64,000 bases of DNA, from the NCBI GenBank assembly GCA_000421085.1, contig ATWE01000006.1:62001-126000 (forward strand). Direction: 5' to 3'. Of the stretch, positions 35,016-44,356 are shown piece by piece; position 1 is the stretch's first letter, and every line of letters starts with the position of its first letter. A program made the position numbers and the translations under genes. This DNA comes from Ensifer sp. USDA 6670. GTDB lineage: Bacteria > Pseudomonadota > Alphaproteobacteria > Rhizobiales > Rhizobiaceae. Below the pieces are notes generated by a model. The model was given only the letters and a program-made list of their open reading frames with translations, did no database searches and was not told the DNA's origin.

Positions 35016-37550
35016 TCAGGCCGTCGGCGTTTCCGCCTGCTGCCCGGCGGAGCGAGCGGCTTCCCGCTCCTTCCACCAGCGGCTCAGGAACAGCAGGATC
35101 GGACCGCCGATATAGATGGACGAGGTCGTCGCGACGATGACGCCGAAGATCATCGGCCAGGCGAAGCTCTGCACCGCCTCGCCGCCCCAGATCGCCATCG
35201 GCACAAGCGAAAGCGCCGTTGCGGCCGAGGTGAAGATGCATCGCGCGATCACCTGGTTGATGCTCATGTCGATGAGATCGGAGAACGGCATCGACTTGTA
35301 CTTGCGCAGGTTTTCGCGCATGCGGTCGTAGACCACCACTTTGTCGTTCACCGAATAGCCGATCATCGTCAGCAGCGCTGCGATCGCGGTCAGGTTGAAG
35401 TCGATGCCCGTAAGTGCAAAGAACCCGACGGTCTTGGTAATGTCGAGCAAGAGCACGGCGATCGCGCCGACGGCGAAGTGCCATTCGAAGCGGAACCAGA
35501 TGTAGAGCAGGATCGCCAACATGGCGAGGGCGACGGCGAGGAAGCCGGATCGCGCCAGTTCGCCACTGACCGTCGGACCCACGACCTCGGTCCGCTCCAT
35601 GCTGGCACCGGGGATGGCGGTCGTCACCGCATCCTTGACCTTGTTCAGTGCCACCGTCTGTGCCTGCTCGCCGCCCGGCTGCCGCTGCACCCGGATCAGG
35701 ACCGATTGGCCGCCACCGAAGTCCTGGAGCGCCACCTCGCCGAGATTGAGGTCCTCGAGGCTTTGACGCAGCGTCGGCAGACTGATCTTCTCCTTCGAAA
35801 CCGCCTCGACCTGAATGCCGCCGATGAAATCGATGCCGTAGTTGAGACCAGGCGTGAAGAACAGGATGACGGAGCTGATCGACAGGAATGCCGAGAAGCC
35901 GATCGCGAGGAAGCGGCCCTTCATGAAGGAGAAGGTGGGCAGCTGCGGCACCTTGCCGAAAAGCGACGGGATTTCCAGCTTCTTCATCTTGCGGCGCACG
36001 ACGACCTCGCGCATCAGCAGGCGCACGACCGTAACCGACGTGAACATCGAGATTGCGATGCCCAGCATCATGGTGACGGCAAAGCCCTTCACCGGCCCGC
36101 TGCCGAACCAGAAGAGAAGCACCGTGCCCGCAAGCGTCGTGACGTTGGAGTCGATGATCGTCGCATAAGCCTTGTTGAAGCCGATATCCAGCGCCTTCAT
36201 CGCCCCGGCGCCCGCCTCGGTCTCTTCGCGGATGCGCGCATTGATCAGGATGTTGGCGTCCACGGCCATGCCGATGCCGAGAATGATACCGGCGATACCG
36301 GGCAAGGTCAGCGTCGAACCTATCAGGCCGAGTACGCCGATCGTCATGATCGTGTGCAACACCAGACCGACATTGGCGATCATACCCCAGGCCCCGTAGA
36401 GCATGACCATGAGGACCACGACGAGGCCGAAACCGGCGAGACCGGTATAGAGGCCCATGCGAATCGAGTCGCTGCCGAGGTTCGGACCGACCGAGCGCTC
36501 TTCGATGATCGTCAGCGGTGCCGGTAGCGCGCCGGAGCGCAGGAGTGCGGAAAGAACCGTCGCCTCCTCGACCGTGAAACTGCCGCTGATCTGGCCGCGG
36601 CCGCCGAGAATGGGCTCGTTGATGACCGGGGCCGTCAGCACCTTGCCGTCGAGCACGATCGCAAACGGCCGGCCGACATTTTCGCGGGTGATGTCGGCGA
36701 ACTGGCGGGCGCCGAGCGAGTCGAAGCTGAAATCGACGACCGGCTGGTTGGTGCGCTGATCGAAGCCGACCTTGGCGTCGTCCAGCCGCTCGCCGGAAAT
36801 GGCGACGCGGCTTTCGACCGGATAGCGGTTGCCGTCATTGGCGCCCGGCAGAATGTCGACCCCCCGTGGCGCCGGCTGCGTGACGTCGACGGCCTGGTCG
36901 AGCATGTGGAAGCTCATCTGTGCCGTCGAACCCAGAAGCTCGCGCAGGCGTGTCGGATCCTGGAGACCGGGTAGCTGGACCAGAATGCGGTTGGAACCGA
37001 TGCGCTGGATCAGCGGCTCGGCGACACCGACCTGGTCGACGCGGTTGCGGATGATTTCCAGGCTCTGCTCGACCGCCTTGGTCATGCGGTCGGCAAGCCC
37101 CGCCTCGGTCATGGCCAGGGTGATGACATCGCCCGTCGTCGTTACCTCGACCTCAGGAGCGGGGGCGGCGAAACCCACCGTGCTCACGGGCGCCGCCAGT
37201 TCCTGCAGCTTCGGCAGAACCTTGTCCCGGTCCTGAGCATCGGGGATGCTTACGGTCACGCTGTTGCCGCTGATGCGCGCCGAGGAGGCGGAGACGCGCT
37301 CGCCGCGCAGGACGCGACGGGTATCGTCGAGAAGCGAGTTGAGGCGAGCCTTCTGCAGCCCCGCCCCGTCCACCTCGAGAACGAGGTGCGAACCGCCCCT
37401 CAGGTCGAGGCCGAGCGTGACCGGCTCGAACGGGAGAACGGAAGCGACCTGCTCCCTCATGGCCGGCGTCAGAACGCTCGGCAGCGCCGCAAGGCATCCG
37501 AAGATGATGATCGCGACATAGGCGAGGATCGCCCATCTGGATGTACGCAT
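35016..37550 (-). CDS. secDF: SecDF, fused protein-export membrane subunits
   Basis: Proton-driven helper of the Sec translocon that pulls exported proteins across the inner membrane; here SecD and SecF are one 844-residue protein. Seen: one N-terminal helix, the SecD motif FEPVTLGLDLRGGSHLVLEV, a large periplasmic loop, then five helices (GLVVVLMVMLYGAWGMIANV, GIAGIILGIGMAVDANILIN); at about residue 560 the SecF half repeats the plan with GLNYGIDFIGGIQVEAV and YSVNDKVVVYDRMRENL. Both halves keep their helix-4 Asp/Arg motifs. Monocistronic by position, with its own terminator. Fusions are common in alphaproteobacteria. Confidence 0.96.
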   Translation of the reverse strand: MRTSRWAILAYVAIIIFGCLAALPSVLTPAMREQVASVLPFEPVTLGLDLRGGSHLVLEVDGAGLQKARLNSLLDDTRRVLRGERVSASSARISGNSVTVSIPDAQDRDKVLPKLQELAAPVSTVGFAAPAPEVEVTTTGDVITLAMTEAGLADRMTKAVEQSLEIIRNRVDQVGVAEPLIQRIGSNRILVQLPGLQDPTRLRELLGSTAQMSFHMLDQAVDVTQPAPRGVDILPGANDGNRYPVESRVAISGERLDDAKVGFDQRTNQPVVDFSFDSLGARQFADITRENVGRPFAIVLDGKVLTAPVINEPILGGRGQISGSFTVEEATVLSALLRSGALPAPLTIIEERSVGPNLGSDSIRMGLYTGLAGFGLVVVLMVMLYGAWGMIANVGLVLHTIMTIGVLGLIGSTLTLPGIAGIILGIGMAVDANILINARIREETEAGAGAMKALDIGFNKAYATIIDSNVTTLAGTVLLFWFGSGPVKGFAVTMMLGIAISMFTSVTVVRLLMREVVVRRKMKKLEIPSLFGKVPQLPTFSFMKGRFLAIGFSAFLSISSVILFFTPGLNYGIDFIGGIQVEAVSKEKISLPTLRQSLEDLNLGEVALQDFGGGQSVLIRVQRQPGGEQAQTVALNKVKDAVTTAIPGASMERTEVVGPTVSGELARSGFLAVALAMLAILLYIWFRFEWHFAVGAIAVLLLDITKTVGFFALTGIDFNLTAIAALLTMIGYSVNDKVVVYDRMRENLRKYKSMPFSDLIDMSINQVIARCIFTSAATALSLVPMAIWGGEAVQSFAWPMIFGVIVATTSSIYIGGPILLFLSRWWKEREAARSAGQQAETPTA

Positions 37551-37642
37551 GTGGGAATTCCATAAACGCCTGAACGCGCCTTGGGCAACGTCCGGGCTGG
37601 GTTTTCATCAATGGCTGAGGCGGGATCGAGGCCCTGCCGAAC

Positions 37643-38065
37643 TTAAGCGGTGGCTGCCGCCGGTGGCGGCGCGCGGATGCACTCGTTCTGACCGGGTGCG
37701 CCGCGTGCGATTTCGCCTTGCGGCATAGTCGGACAAGGAGAAGCCTCGGGCGCAGCGAGCGCAACCCGTTGAAAATGGACGAACGGCGCCGGATCGCCGC
37801 CGGGTATCGACTTGCCGTCCGCGCGCTCGCCACTGAAACGGAGGTCGGGCAGTGCAACCGCCCTGCATATCTGGCGTGCGACCGGACGGTCGGAGGAACC
37901 TGTGTCGGGTTGAGCGACATTGCCTGCCGGCGCTCCGGCCGCGCGGGCCGCTGCACTCTGGCCGACCGCGATGACCTGCATGGAAAGAGAGGCGCAGAAC
38001 AGCCACAGCACGGCGAGAAGCCGGCTGGCGTGCATGCTCCTGCTGCCACCACCCATGAGGTCCAT
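37643..38065 (-). CDS. Exported protein of unknown function upstream of secDF
   Basis: Up to 140 residues; internal starts at MGGGSRS or MHASRLL are possible because no ribosome site decides. Seen: N-terminal hydrophobic signal (LLAVLWLFCASLSMQVIAVG), then an Ala/Pro/Gly-rich mature part with four cysteines (RQICRAV, SPCPTMP, NECIRAPP), compatible with two disulfides. No family recognised. It is 92 bases upstream of secDF on the same strand and may be co-transcribed with it. Confidence 0.6.
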   Translation of the reverse strand: MDLMGGGSRSMHASRLLAVLWLFCASLSMQVIAVGQSAAARAAGAPAGNVAQPDTGSSDRPVARQICRAVALPDLRFSGERADGKSIPGGDPAPFVHFQRVALAAPEASPCPTMPQGEIARGAPGQNECIRAPPPAAATA

Positions 38066-38224
38066 CGAGGACGCGGTCCCTTTCTCTTTGCGGCCGGTCG
38101 ATCCGCGATCGAACGCAAGCGAGACGAATTCAGCCCGACTACCAGGCTAAACGAAGAACGTGGCCGGATTCGAGCATGTGCGCTCTTAACATCACTCCGG
38201 GCCGGAAAAGTCAAATCCGGGCCG

Positions 38225-39838
38225 TCACGCCGTGGCGCCGGCGGTTCTCTCCTGATGGATTTCGATGAGCGAAGGCCCCGGGCGGGACGCGGCATCGGCG
38301 AGCGCGCGCGGCAAATCCTTCACGGTCGCCAGCCGTTCTGCAGGCAGGCCGTAGGCTTTGGCGGTCAGCAGGAAATCGGGCGCGGAAGGTTTGACACCCT
38401 CCGGCGTGATCCCCGATTCGACCATGTAGGACTCGATTTCCCGGTATCCGTCATTGTTCCAGACGAGGAAGACGACCCTGGCATCCGCATCCACCGCCGA
38501 GCCGATCTCGGCCAGGGAAAACTGGAACCCGCCGTCGCCGACGAGGCATATCACCGGCCGCTTCCGATCGGCGACCGCAGCGCCCACCGCAGCGGGGGGC
38601 GCATAGCCGAGGGAGCCGTAGCCCGTCGCCGAATTGAACCAGGCCCTTTGCCGCGGCGCGTCGCAATAGAGGTTGCCGGCATAGACGGCCTGGGTGGAGT
38701 CCCCGACAATGGTGCAGTCGGGGAGTGTCCGGTAGATCGTCTCGACGACCCCGACTTCCGCAAGCATTTTCGGTGTCAGCTCCTTCAGCGCCGCCTTGCG
38801 CGCGGCCTCCGCCCGCAAGGCCCCGTCCTTGGCCGCCGCATGGTCCGGCAGGAAACCGAGAATGCCCGCAGTCGCAGCTTTCGCGCCGGAGAGGATCGAA
38901 AGCGCAGCTTGCGGCCCGCGGGCGAGCTGCGCCGCATCGATGTCGGTGCGAATGAGGTTCTTCAGCAGCGGAAAGCCGCCATCCGCATAGAGATCGTAAT
39001 CGGTCTGGCCCATCTCGGTGCCGAGCGCCAGCACGAGATCCGCCTCCCGCAGCAGCGCGCGTACCGCCTTGAGGCTCGGGCTCGCCGGCACCCGGAGCGG
39101 ATGGCCGGCAAGCATGCCGCGGGCGTTGACCGTCGTGATCACCGGCGCACCGATCCGCTCGGCGAGTTCCCGCACTTCCGCTTCCGCCGTCAGGGCGCCG
39201 CCGCCGCACAGGATGACGGGGCGGGCGGCTTCGGCGCAGAGGATTGCCGCCCTTTGCAGCGTTTCGCTGTCGGAGCGCGGGCGGGTCGCCGCCGCCGGCT
39301 TTGCCGGACGTCTCTCGATCTTCAGGGCCATCACGTCTGTCGGAATTTCGATATGGACCGGGCCCGGCCGGCCGGAAAGCAGAACGGCGAAGGCGCGGTC
39401 GACGACGAGCGGCAGGTCGGCGGGGTTGAGAAGCGTGTGCGAATAGAGGGCCAACGTCTTCATCATCCCATGCTGATCGGGCAGCTCGTGCAGCAGCCCC
39501 CGCCCATGCCCGAGGGAATCGCGGCGATTGACGCCGGAGATCACCAGCATCGGGATCGAATCCTGCCGGGCCTGCGCCATGGCGGTGATCGTATTGGTAA
39601 GGCCCGGACCGGTGATCACGAGCGCCACGCCCGGCTTGCCGCTGACGCGCGCATAACCGTCTGCCATGAAGCCGGCACCCTGTTCGTGGCGCGGCGTGAC
39701 GTGGCGAATTTTCGATGCGGCAAGGCCGCGGTAAAGTTCGACCGTATGCACTCCGGGGATGCCGAATACGACCTCCACGCCGTTTGCCTCCAGGAGATCG
39801 ACAAGGGTCTCGCCGACGGTTTTCGATTCGGCGGTCAT
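38225..39838 (-). CDS. Thiamine-diphosphate decarboxylase, likely 5-guanidino-2-oxopentanoate decarboxylase (AruI-like)
   Basis: ThDP enzyme of the acetolactate synthase superfamily, 537 residues. Start at ATG 39838, overlapping the aminotransferase stop (ATGA). Seen: N-terminal catalytic Glu52 (TPRHEQGAGFMADGYARVS), GPGLTNTITAMAQA, central domain, and cofactor motif GDGGFQFSLAEIG followed by WNNDG. The segment GIPGVHTVELYRGL is characteristic of AruI, the 2-ketoarginine decarboxylase of the arginine transaminase route, rather than of true biosynthetic acetolactate synthase; no IlvN-type small subunit is nearby. Pairing with an aminotransferase supports a transaminate-then-decarboxylate pathway. 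The exact substrate is inferred. Confidence 0.8.
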   Translation of the reverse strand: MTAESKTVGETLVDLLEANGVEVVFGIPGVHTVELYRGLAASKIRHVTPRHEQGAGFMADGYARVSGKPGVALVITGPGLTNTITAMAQARQDSIPMLVISGVNRRDSLGHGRGLLHELPDQHGMMKTLALYSHTLLNPADLPLVVDRAFAVLLSGRPGPVHIEIPTDVMALKIERRPAKPAAATRPRSDSETLQRAAILCAEAARPVILCGGGALTAEAEVRELAERIGAPVITTVNARGMLAGHPLRVPASPSLKAVRALLREADLVLALGTEMGQTDYDLYADGGFPLLKNLIRTDIDAAQLARGPQAALSILSGAKAATAGILGFLPDHAAAKDGALRAEAARKAALKELTPKMLAEVGVVETIYRTLPDCTIVGDSTQAVYAGNLYCDAPRQRAWFNSATGYGSLGYAPPAAVGAAVADRKRPVICLVGDGGFQFSLAEIGSAVDADARVVFLVWNNDGYREIESYMVESGITPEGVKPSAPDFLLTAKAYGLPAERLATVKDLPRALADAASRPGPSLIEIHQERTAGATA

Positions 39839-41025
39839 GCGCGGCGCTCCTTGCGGACGGTGCAGCGTTCGGCGAGAGCGGCGATGCGGCGGCACGCCTC
39901 CTCGATGGCGGCATCCGGAACGGTGAGACTCACGCGCAGGAAGTTGCGCGCCTCGTCGCCGAAGGACGACCCGGGCATGACCGCAACCCCCTCCTCTTCC
40001 AGCAGCGCCCAGGCGAAGGCTTCGCCGGAGAGGCCCGTGCCGGAGACGTCGATCAGCGCGAACATGCCCGCCTCCGGCGGCAGCACCGAAACCCCGGGCG
40101 CACCGGCAAGACCGTCGATGATCCGCCGGGCACGCCGGCTGTAGGATTCCCGCATCTGCCTCGCCGTATCGATGTCATGCGTCAGCGCGTAAGCAGTCAT
40201 ATCGGCGATGAACGGCTGCTGGCCGAAAAGCATCGTCTCGGAAATCGGCAGCAGGCGCTCGGTGAACTCGGCCGGGCCGGCGGCCCAGCCGCTGCGGAAG
40301 CCAGGTGCTGCATGCGACTTCGATATGGACGAGACGACCACCGTGCGTTCGGCAAGATCGGGATTGTCGAATGGCGAGGCGAAGAGCGCATCGAAGACGA
40401 GCTCCTCATAGACCTCGTCGCAAACGATCCAGAGATCGTGACGGCGCGCGACTTCGCCGATCGCCGCAATCTCTTCCGCCGTCAAAACGGCGCCGGTGGG
40501 GTTGTGCGGCGTATTGAGGAGCAGCACGCGGCATTCGGGCGTGACCGCCTTTTCCAGATCCTCCGCCCGCATGTGGAAGCCGTTTTCCGGGTTAAGCGGC
40601 ACGAATATCGGATGGGCCCCCGTGGACCGGATGACGCCTTCATAGGTCGCGTATAGGGGGTCTCCGACGAGCACGCCGTCGCCCGCCTCGGCAAGCGCGA
40701 ACATGACGGCGAAGAGCGCCGTCTGCGTTCCCGGAAAGCAAAGAATGTTCTCCTCGGTGACGCCGGCACGGCGGCTGCGGTATTTTCGGGTAAGCGCCGC
40801 CACGACTGCCGGCTCACCGCGGCCGTTTGAATAGCGGTAGCGCCCCGCATTCATGGCCCGCTGGCACTCTTCCAGAAGCGCACGGTCCGGTGCCAGATCC
40901 GGTTCGCCGATGGTCAACTCGATGAGTTCTGCGCCACTCGCCTTCAGCTGACGTGCGCGGATGTGCAGCGTCCATTTCCCGGAACCGAGGTCGGCAAGAC
41001 GTGATGTGATCGACGCGTAGCGCAA
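39835..41025 (-). CDS. Class I/II aminotransferase, possibly arginine:pyruvate transaminase (AruH-like)
   Basis: PLP aminotransferase of 396 residues starting at TTG 41025 behind GAGGGAG. Seen: ELTIGEPDLAPD, YRYSNGRGEPAVVAAL, NTPHNPTGAVLT, CDEVYEELVFD, PLP lysine K236 in SSISKSHAAPGFRSGW, and RVSLTVPDAAIEEA. Coupled by four bases to the AruI-like decarboxylase, so both steps are made together: amino acid to 2-oxo acid, then decarboxylation. The arginine assignment rests mainly on the partner; another basic or guanidino amino acid is possible. The upstream gene is a TetR-type regulator on the same strand. Confidence 0.85.
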   Translation of the reverse strand: MRYASITSRLADLGSGKWTLHIRARQLKASGAELIELTIGEPDLAPDRALLEECQRAMNAGRYRYSNGRGEPAVVAALTRKYRSRRAGVTEENILCFPGTQTALFAVMFALAEAGDGVLVGDPLYATYEGVIRSTGAHPIFVPLNPENGFHMRAEDLEKAVTPECRVLLLNTPHNPTGAVLTAEEIAAIGEVARRHDLWIVCDEVYEELVFDALFASPFDNPDLAERTVVVSSISKSHAAPGFRSGWAAGPAEFTERLLPISETMLFGQQPFIADMTAYALTHDIDTARQMRESYSRRARRIIDGLAGAPGVSVLPPEAGMFALIDVSGTGLSGEAFAWALLEEEGVAVMPGSSFGDEARNFLRVSLTVPDAAIEEACRRIAALAERCTVRKERRA

Positions 41026-41048
41026 GAATTCACTCCCTCATTCGTTTT

Positions 41049-41663
41049 CTATTTTTCGATCCGAAGGCCGAGCAGGGCCTCGACCGAGGCCATGGCGATG
41101 CTGACCAGTTCGCCCTCGCGAAAGAGATCTCCGGCGAGGCAGCCTTCGATCCAGAGCCCGTCCACGAGGCCGTTGATCGCTATTGCGTAGCGGCGGCACT
41201 CCTCGGGACCGGCAGGCCGGCCGTTGGCGGCGAGGAAGTCGCCAAGCAGTTCCTGCAAGGCATTTCGGAAGGCCAGATAGCCGTCGCGATGAATCTCTGC
41301 GAGTACCGGATCGACCCGGACCTGACTGATGAAGGCGGCCCAAAGCGAGATGCTGCGGCTGTCGGCGACCGGCTCGGTCAGATTGATCGCGATGAAGTCC
41401 TTGAGACGCGTCGCCGGATCGCCCTCGACGTTCTTCGCCTTCTCCGTGAGAGAGGCGATGACGGCGCGGTATGCCTCCGCAACCATCTGGTCTTTGGATT
41501 CGAAATAATGGCGGACGAGCCCTGCGGTAACGCCCGCACGAACGGCGATCTGACGGACGGTCGCTCCCTTGAGGCCGAATTCCGAAATGCAGTCCAGCGT
41601 CGCCTCGATCAGTTCCTGACGCCGCTCGCCCTCGGGGGCGCGATAGAAGCTGCGCCGGTTCAC
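41049..41663 (-). CDS. TetR-family regulator (BetI-like)
   Basis: Repressor-type regulator of 204 residues starting at GTG 41663. Seen: N-terminal helix-turn-helix (EATLDCISEFGLKGATVRQI, VTAGLVRHYFESKDQM) and a BetI-type C-terminal domain (SLWAAFISQVRVDPVLAEIH; YAIAINGLVDGLWIEGCLAG). It heads the aminotransferase/decarboxylase genes and diverges from the ABC importer operon, so it probably controls both through the shared 41664-41931 region, which holds a good inverted repeat. Confidence 0.92.
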   Translation of the reverse strand: MNRRSFYRAPEGERRQELIEATLDCISEFGLKGATVRQIAVRAGVTAGLVRHYFESKDQMVAEAYRAVIASLTEKAKNVEGDPATRLKDFIAINLTEPVADSRSISLWAAFISQVRVDPVLAEIHRDGYLAFRNALQELLGDFLAANGRPAGPEECRRYAIAINGLVDGLWIEGCLAGDLFREGELVSIAMASVEALLGLRIEK

Positions 41664-41780
41664 CGCACCCCCCGCGCCGTGCCGTTCAGCCAGATCGTCA
41701 TTGCCTGCGAACCGGTTGGGCTCATGCGTTGCTCCCGGGGATGACGTTGTTTTGAGGAGCGTCAGAAAATCGACGCGGGT

Positions 41781-41801
41781 ATTATTATACGCTTGAATAA
41801 T
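41781..41801. promoter_or_regulatory. Inverted repeat, candidate TetR operator
   Basis: ATTATT and AATAAT (perfect inverted arms) flank nine bases at 41781-41801 in the 268-base gap between the divergent tetR gene and the ABC transporter operon. An A/T-rich dyad next to its own regulator gene is typical for TetR-family operators. The link to this regulator is inferred. Confidence 0.5.
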
Positions 41802-41931
41802 AGCGACACAAGTGCAACGATGCCATCCAGAAACAGCGTGACAAGCCGAAGATGCTGCACGAGAGAAAGACCAGGGGAACTGTTTTTATGGCTTCAACGA
41901 GCGTTCCGCGAACGAGAGGAGCCGCGCGCCG

Positions 41932-42705
41932 ATGACGGATGCGGCCCAGGCAATCGCGGTTACCGATCTCCACAAGTGTTTCGGGCCATTGGAAGTGCTG
42001 AAGGGCGTGTCGCTGAGCGCGCTGCAGGGTGACGTTATCGCGATCATCGGCGGCAGCGGTTCCGGCAAATCCACGCTTCTGCGTTGCATCAACATGCTGG
42101 AACTGCCCTCGGCCGGCCAGATCAGCGTGCACGGAGAAGAGATCCGCATGAAGCCCGACGGCCACGGCGGATTGATGCCGGCCGACCGCAAGCAGGTCCA
42201 GCGGATCCGCACCCAGCTCGGCATGGTCTTCCAAAGCTTCAATCTCTGGCAGCACATGACAATTCTCCAGAATGTCATCGAGGCGCCGGTCCACGTACTC
42301 GGCAAAACGAAAGCTGAAGCGATTGAGACGGCCGAGGCGCTGCTCCGCCGGGTTGGCCTTTACGAGAAGCGGGATGCCTATCCGGCCTTCCTGTCCGGCG
42401 GTCAGCAGCAACGCGCCGCCATTGCCCGGGCGCTTGCGATCCAGCCGCTGGTCATGCTCTTCGACGAACCGACCTCTGCGCTCGATCCCGAACTCGTCGG
42501 CGAAGTGCTTTCGGTCATCGGCGATCTGGCACGGGAAAAGCGGACGATGGTGCTCGTGACCCATGAGATGAAATTCGCGCGCGACGTCGCCAATCACATC
42601 GTTTTCCTGCACAACGGCGTGATCGAGGAGCAGGGTCCGCCAGAGGCGATCTTCGGCGCTCCGAAATCCGAAAGGCTCAAGAAGTTCATCAGCTCCATTC
42701 ACTGA
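41932..42705 (+). CDS. Polar amino-acid ABC transporter ATPase
   Basis: Cytoplasmic ATPase of 257 residues, family of HisP/GlnQ/AotP. Seen: Walker A GGSGSGKSTLLRCINMLE, Q-loop FQSFNLWQHMT, signature LSGGQQQRAAIARAL, Walker B VMLFDEPTSALDPEL, and H-loop VTHEMKFARDVANHI. Ribosome site GAGAGGA before ATG 41932. First gene of an importer operon with a binding protein, two permeases and an amidohydrolase. Divergent from the TetR gene. Confidence 0.95.
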   Translation: MTDAAQAIAVTDLHKCFGPLEVLKGVSLSALQGDVIAIIGGSGSGKSTLLRCINMLELPSAGQISVHGEEIRMKPDGHGGLMPADRKQVQRIRTQLGMVFQSFNLWQHMTILQNVIEAPVHVLGKTKAEAIETAEALLRRVGLYEKRDAYPAFLSGGQQQRAAIARALAIQPLVMLFDEPTSALDPELVGEVLSVIGDLAREKRTMVLVTHEMKFARDVANHIVFLHNGVIEEQGPPEAIFGAPKSERLKKFISSIH

Positions 42706-42740
42706 ATTCCGCAATGCTCAACAACCAAAAAGGGAACGGC

Positions 42741-43523
42741 ATGAAGAAGACATTGAAACTCGTGGCGCTCGCCGCCGCCCTGGCCATCGCGGGTGCGGCC
42801 GCCGCTTCGGCCCAACAGGTCAAGGTGGGAATCGCGGCGGAGCCTTATCCGCCCTTCACCTCACCTGACGCCAGCGGCAACTGGGAAGGCTGGGAGATCG
42901 AGTTCATGAAGGCCATGTGCGCCGAGGCCAAGCTCGACTGTGTCGTCACCCCGGTTGCTTGGGACGGCATCATTCCGGCGCTGACCTCCAAGAAGATCGA
43001 CATGATCATCGGCTCGATGTCGATCACCGCGGAGCGGCTGAAGACCATCGACTTCTCCGACAAGTACTACAACACGCCGACCGGCATCATCGGCGCCAAG
43101 GGCGACGACATCAAGCCGACGCCGGAGGGTCTCGCCGGCAAGACGATCGGGGTGCAGGTGTCCACCGTGCACCAGGCCTATGCCATGAAACACTTTGCGC
43201 CGGCCGGCGTCGAAGTGAAGGAATATCAGACGCAGGACGAGGCCAACCAGGATCTCGCCGCCGGCCGCGTCGATGCCGTCCAGGCTGACGCGATCGCCCT
43301 CGATGCCTTCCTGAAGAGCGATCAGGGCAAGCAGTGCTGCGATTACAAGGGCGAGGTCGCCGAGGACGTCGACGTCATCGGGCCCGGCGTCGGCGTAGGG
43401 TTGCGCAAGGGAGAGACGGAACTGAAGGAGAAGGTCAACGCGGCGATCAAGGCGATCCGCGAGAACGGCACCTACGACGCCTTCTCGAAGAAATACTTCG
43501 ACTTCGACATCTACGGCGGATAA
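42741..43523 (+). CDS. Amino-acid ABC transporter periplasmic binding protein
   Basis: Periplasmic solute-binding protein, 260 residues from ATG 42741 (AAAAGGGA site); the first nine codons of the longer frame are not part of a signal. Seen: signal MKKTLKLVALAAALAIAGAA ending ASA, then the type 3 SBP fold: VKVGIAAEPYPPFTSPDASG, GWEIEFMKAMCAEAKLDC, IIGSMSITAERLKTIDFSDK, and a Cys pair (KQCCDYKG) as in LAO/HisJ relatives. Arg in the SITAERL segment is the usual carboxylate-binding residue for amino acids. Ligand likely a basic or modified amino acid. Confidence 0.93.
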   Translation: MKKTLKLVALAAALAIAGAAAASAQQVKVGIAAEPYPPFTSPDASGNWEGWEIEFMKAMCAEAKLDCVVTPVAWDGIIPALTSKKIDMIIGSMSITAERLKTIDFSDKYYNTPTGIIGAKGDDIKPTPEGLAGKTIGVQVSTVHQAYAMKHFAPAGVEVKEYQTQDEANQDLAAGRVDAVQADAIALDAFLKSDQGKQCCDYKGEVAEDVDVIGPGVGVGLRKGETELKEKVNAAIKAIRENGTYDAFSKKYFDFDIYGG

Positions 43524-43630
43524 CCGCGCCCGGCCGGCGGTCCGGACGATCGCCGGCCTTGAATTCGTGTTCGAGCGGGATGCGGATTGCGGACATCGTC
43601 CATGATCCCGCTCTTGTTTAAGAGGCTGTC

Positions 43631-44356
43631 TTGCTCGGGGATTCCTTTATCAACTGGAGCCTGCTTTCGCTCTCGGCGCCCGGCTGGGGCGGCGTCCTGC
43701 TGCAGGGCTTCCTCAGCTCGATCGAGATCGCAGTCGGCGGCTATGCGCTCGGGCTCGCACTCGGTGTCGGCGGGGCCTTCGGCAAGCTCTATGGCGGGCC
43801 GGTGCTTCGCGATCTCCTGGAGTGCTACACGACGGTGGTTCGCGCCGTGCCCGAGCTGGTTCTCATCCTGCTTCTCTACTATGCCGGCACCGATCTTCTG
43901 AACCAGCTCCTTGGCGCCATCGGGGTCGGAGCCGTCGATATCAGCGGGCTCGTGGCCGGTATCTTCGTGATCGGGGTCGTACAGGGCGCCTATTCGACGG
44001 AGGTGCTTCGCGGCGCGATGAAGGCGGTTCCCGCGGGACAGATCGAGGCGGCACGCGCCTACGGCATGTCGCCGCTCCTGGTGCTGCGGCGCATCACGCT
44101 TCCGGCGATGCTGCCCTATGCCATCCCCGGGCTTGCCAATCTGTGGCTGATCGCCACCAAGGACACGGCTTTGCTCGCTGTCGTCGGTTTCAGCGAATTG
44201 ACGCTCGTCACGCGGCAGGCGGCGGGCGCCACCAAGGCCTATCTCCTCTTCTTCTGCGCCGCCGGCGCGCTCTATCTGGCGCTGACGCTCGTTTCCAACG
44301 TCTTCATCGGCATGCTCGAACGCCATGCGCGACGCGGCTTCGCGGAGCAACGATGA
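43631..44356 (+). CDS. Amino-acid ABC transporter permease 1
   Basis: Inner-membrane permease of 241 residues (HisQ/ArtQ-type), starting at TTG 43631 with GAGG upstream. Seen: five transmembrane segments beginning VLLQGFLSSIEIAVGGYALG, and the EAA coupling loop GAMKAVPAGQIEAARAYGMS. The last bases overlap the next permease start (ATGA, 44353-44356). It follows the binding-protein gene after about 107 bases. Confidence 0.92.
   Translation: MLGDSFINWSLLSLSAPGWGGVLLQGFLSSIEIAVGGYALGLALGVGGAFGKLYGGPVLRDLLECYTTVVRAVPELVLILLLYYAGTDLLNQLLGAIGVGAVDISGLVAGIFVIGVVQGAYSTEVLRGAMKAVPAGQIEAARAYGMSPLLVLRRITLPAMLPYAIPGLANLWLIATKDTALLAVVGFSELTLVTRQAAGATKAYLLFFCAAGALYLALTLVSNVFIGMLERHARRGFAEQR

Noticed and set aside
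37718-40144. 808-codon plus-strand frame opposite the AruI-like gene
   Set aside because: Runs through several genes and gaps on the other strand with no family signature.
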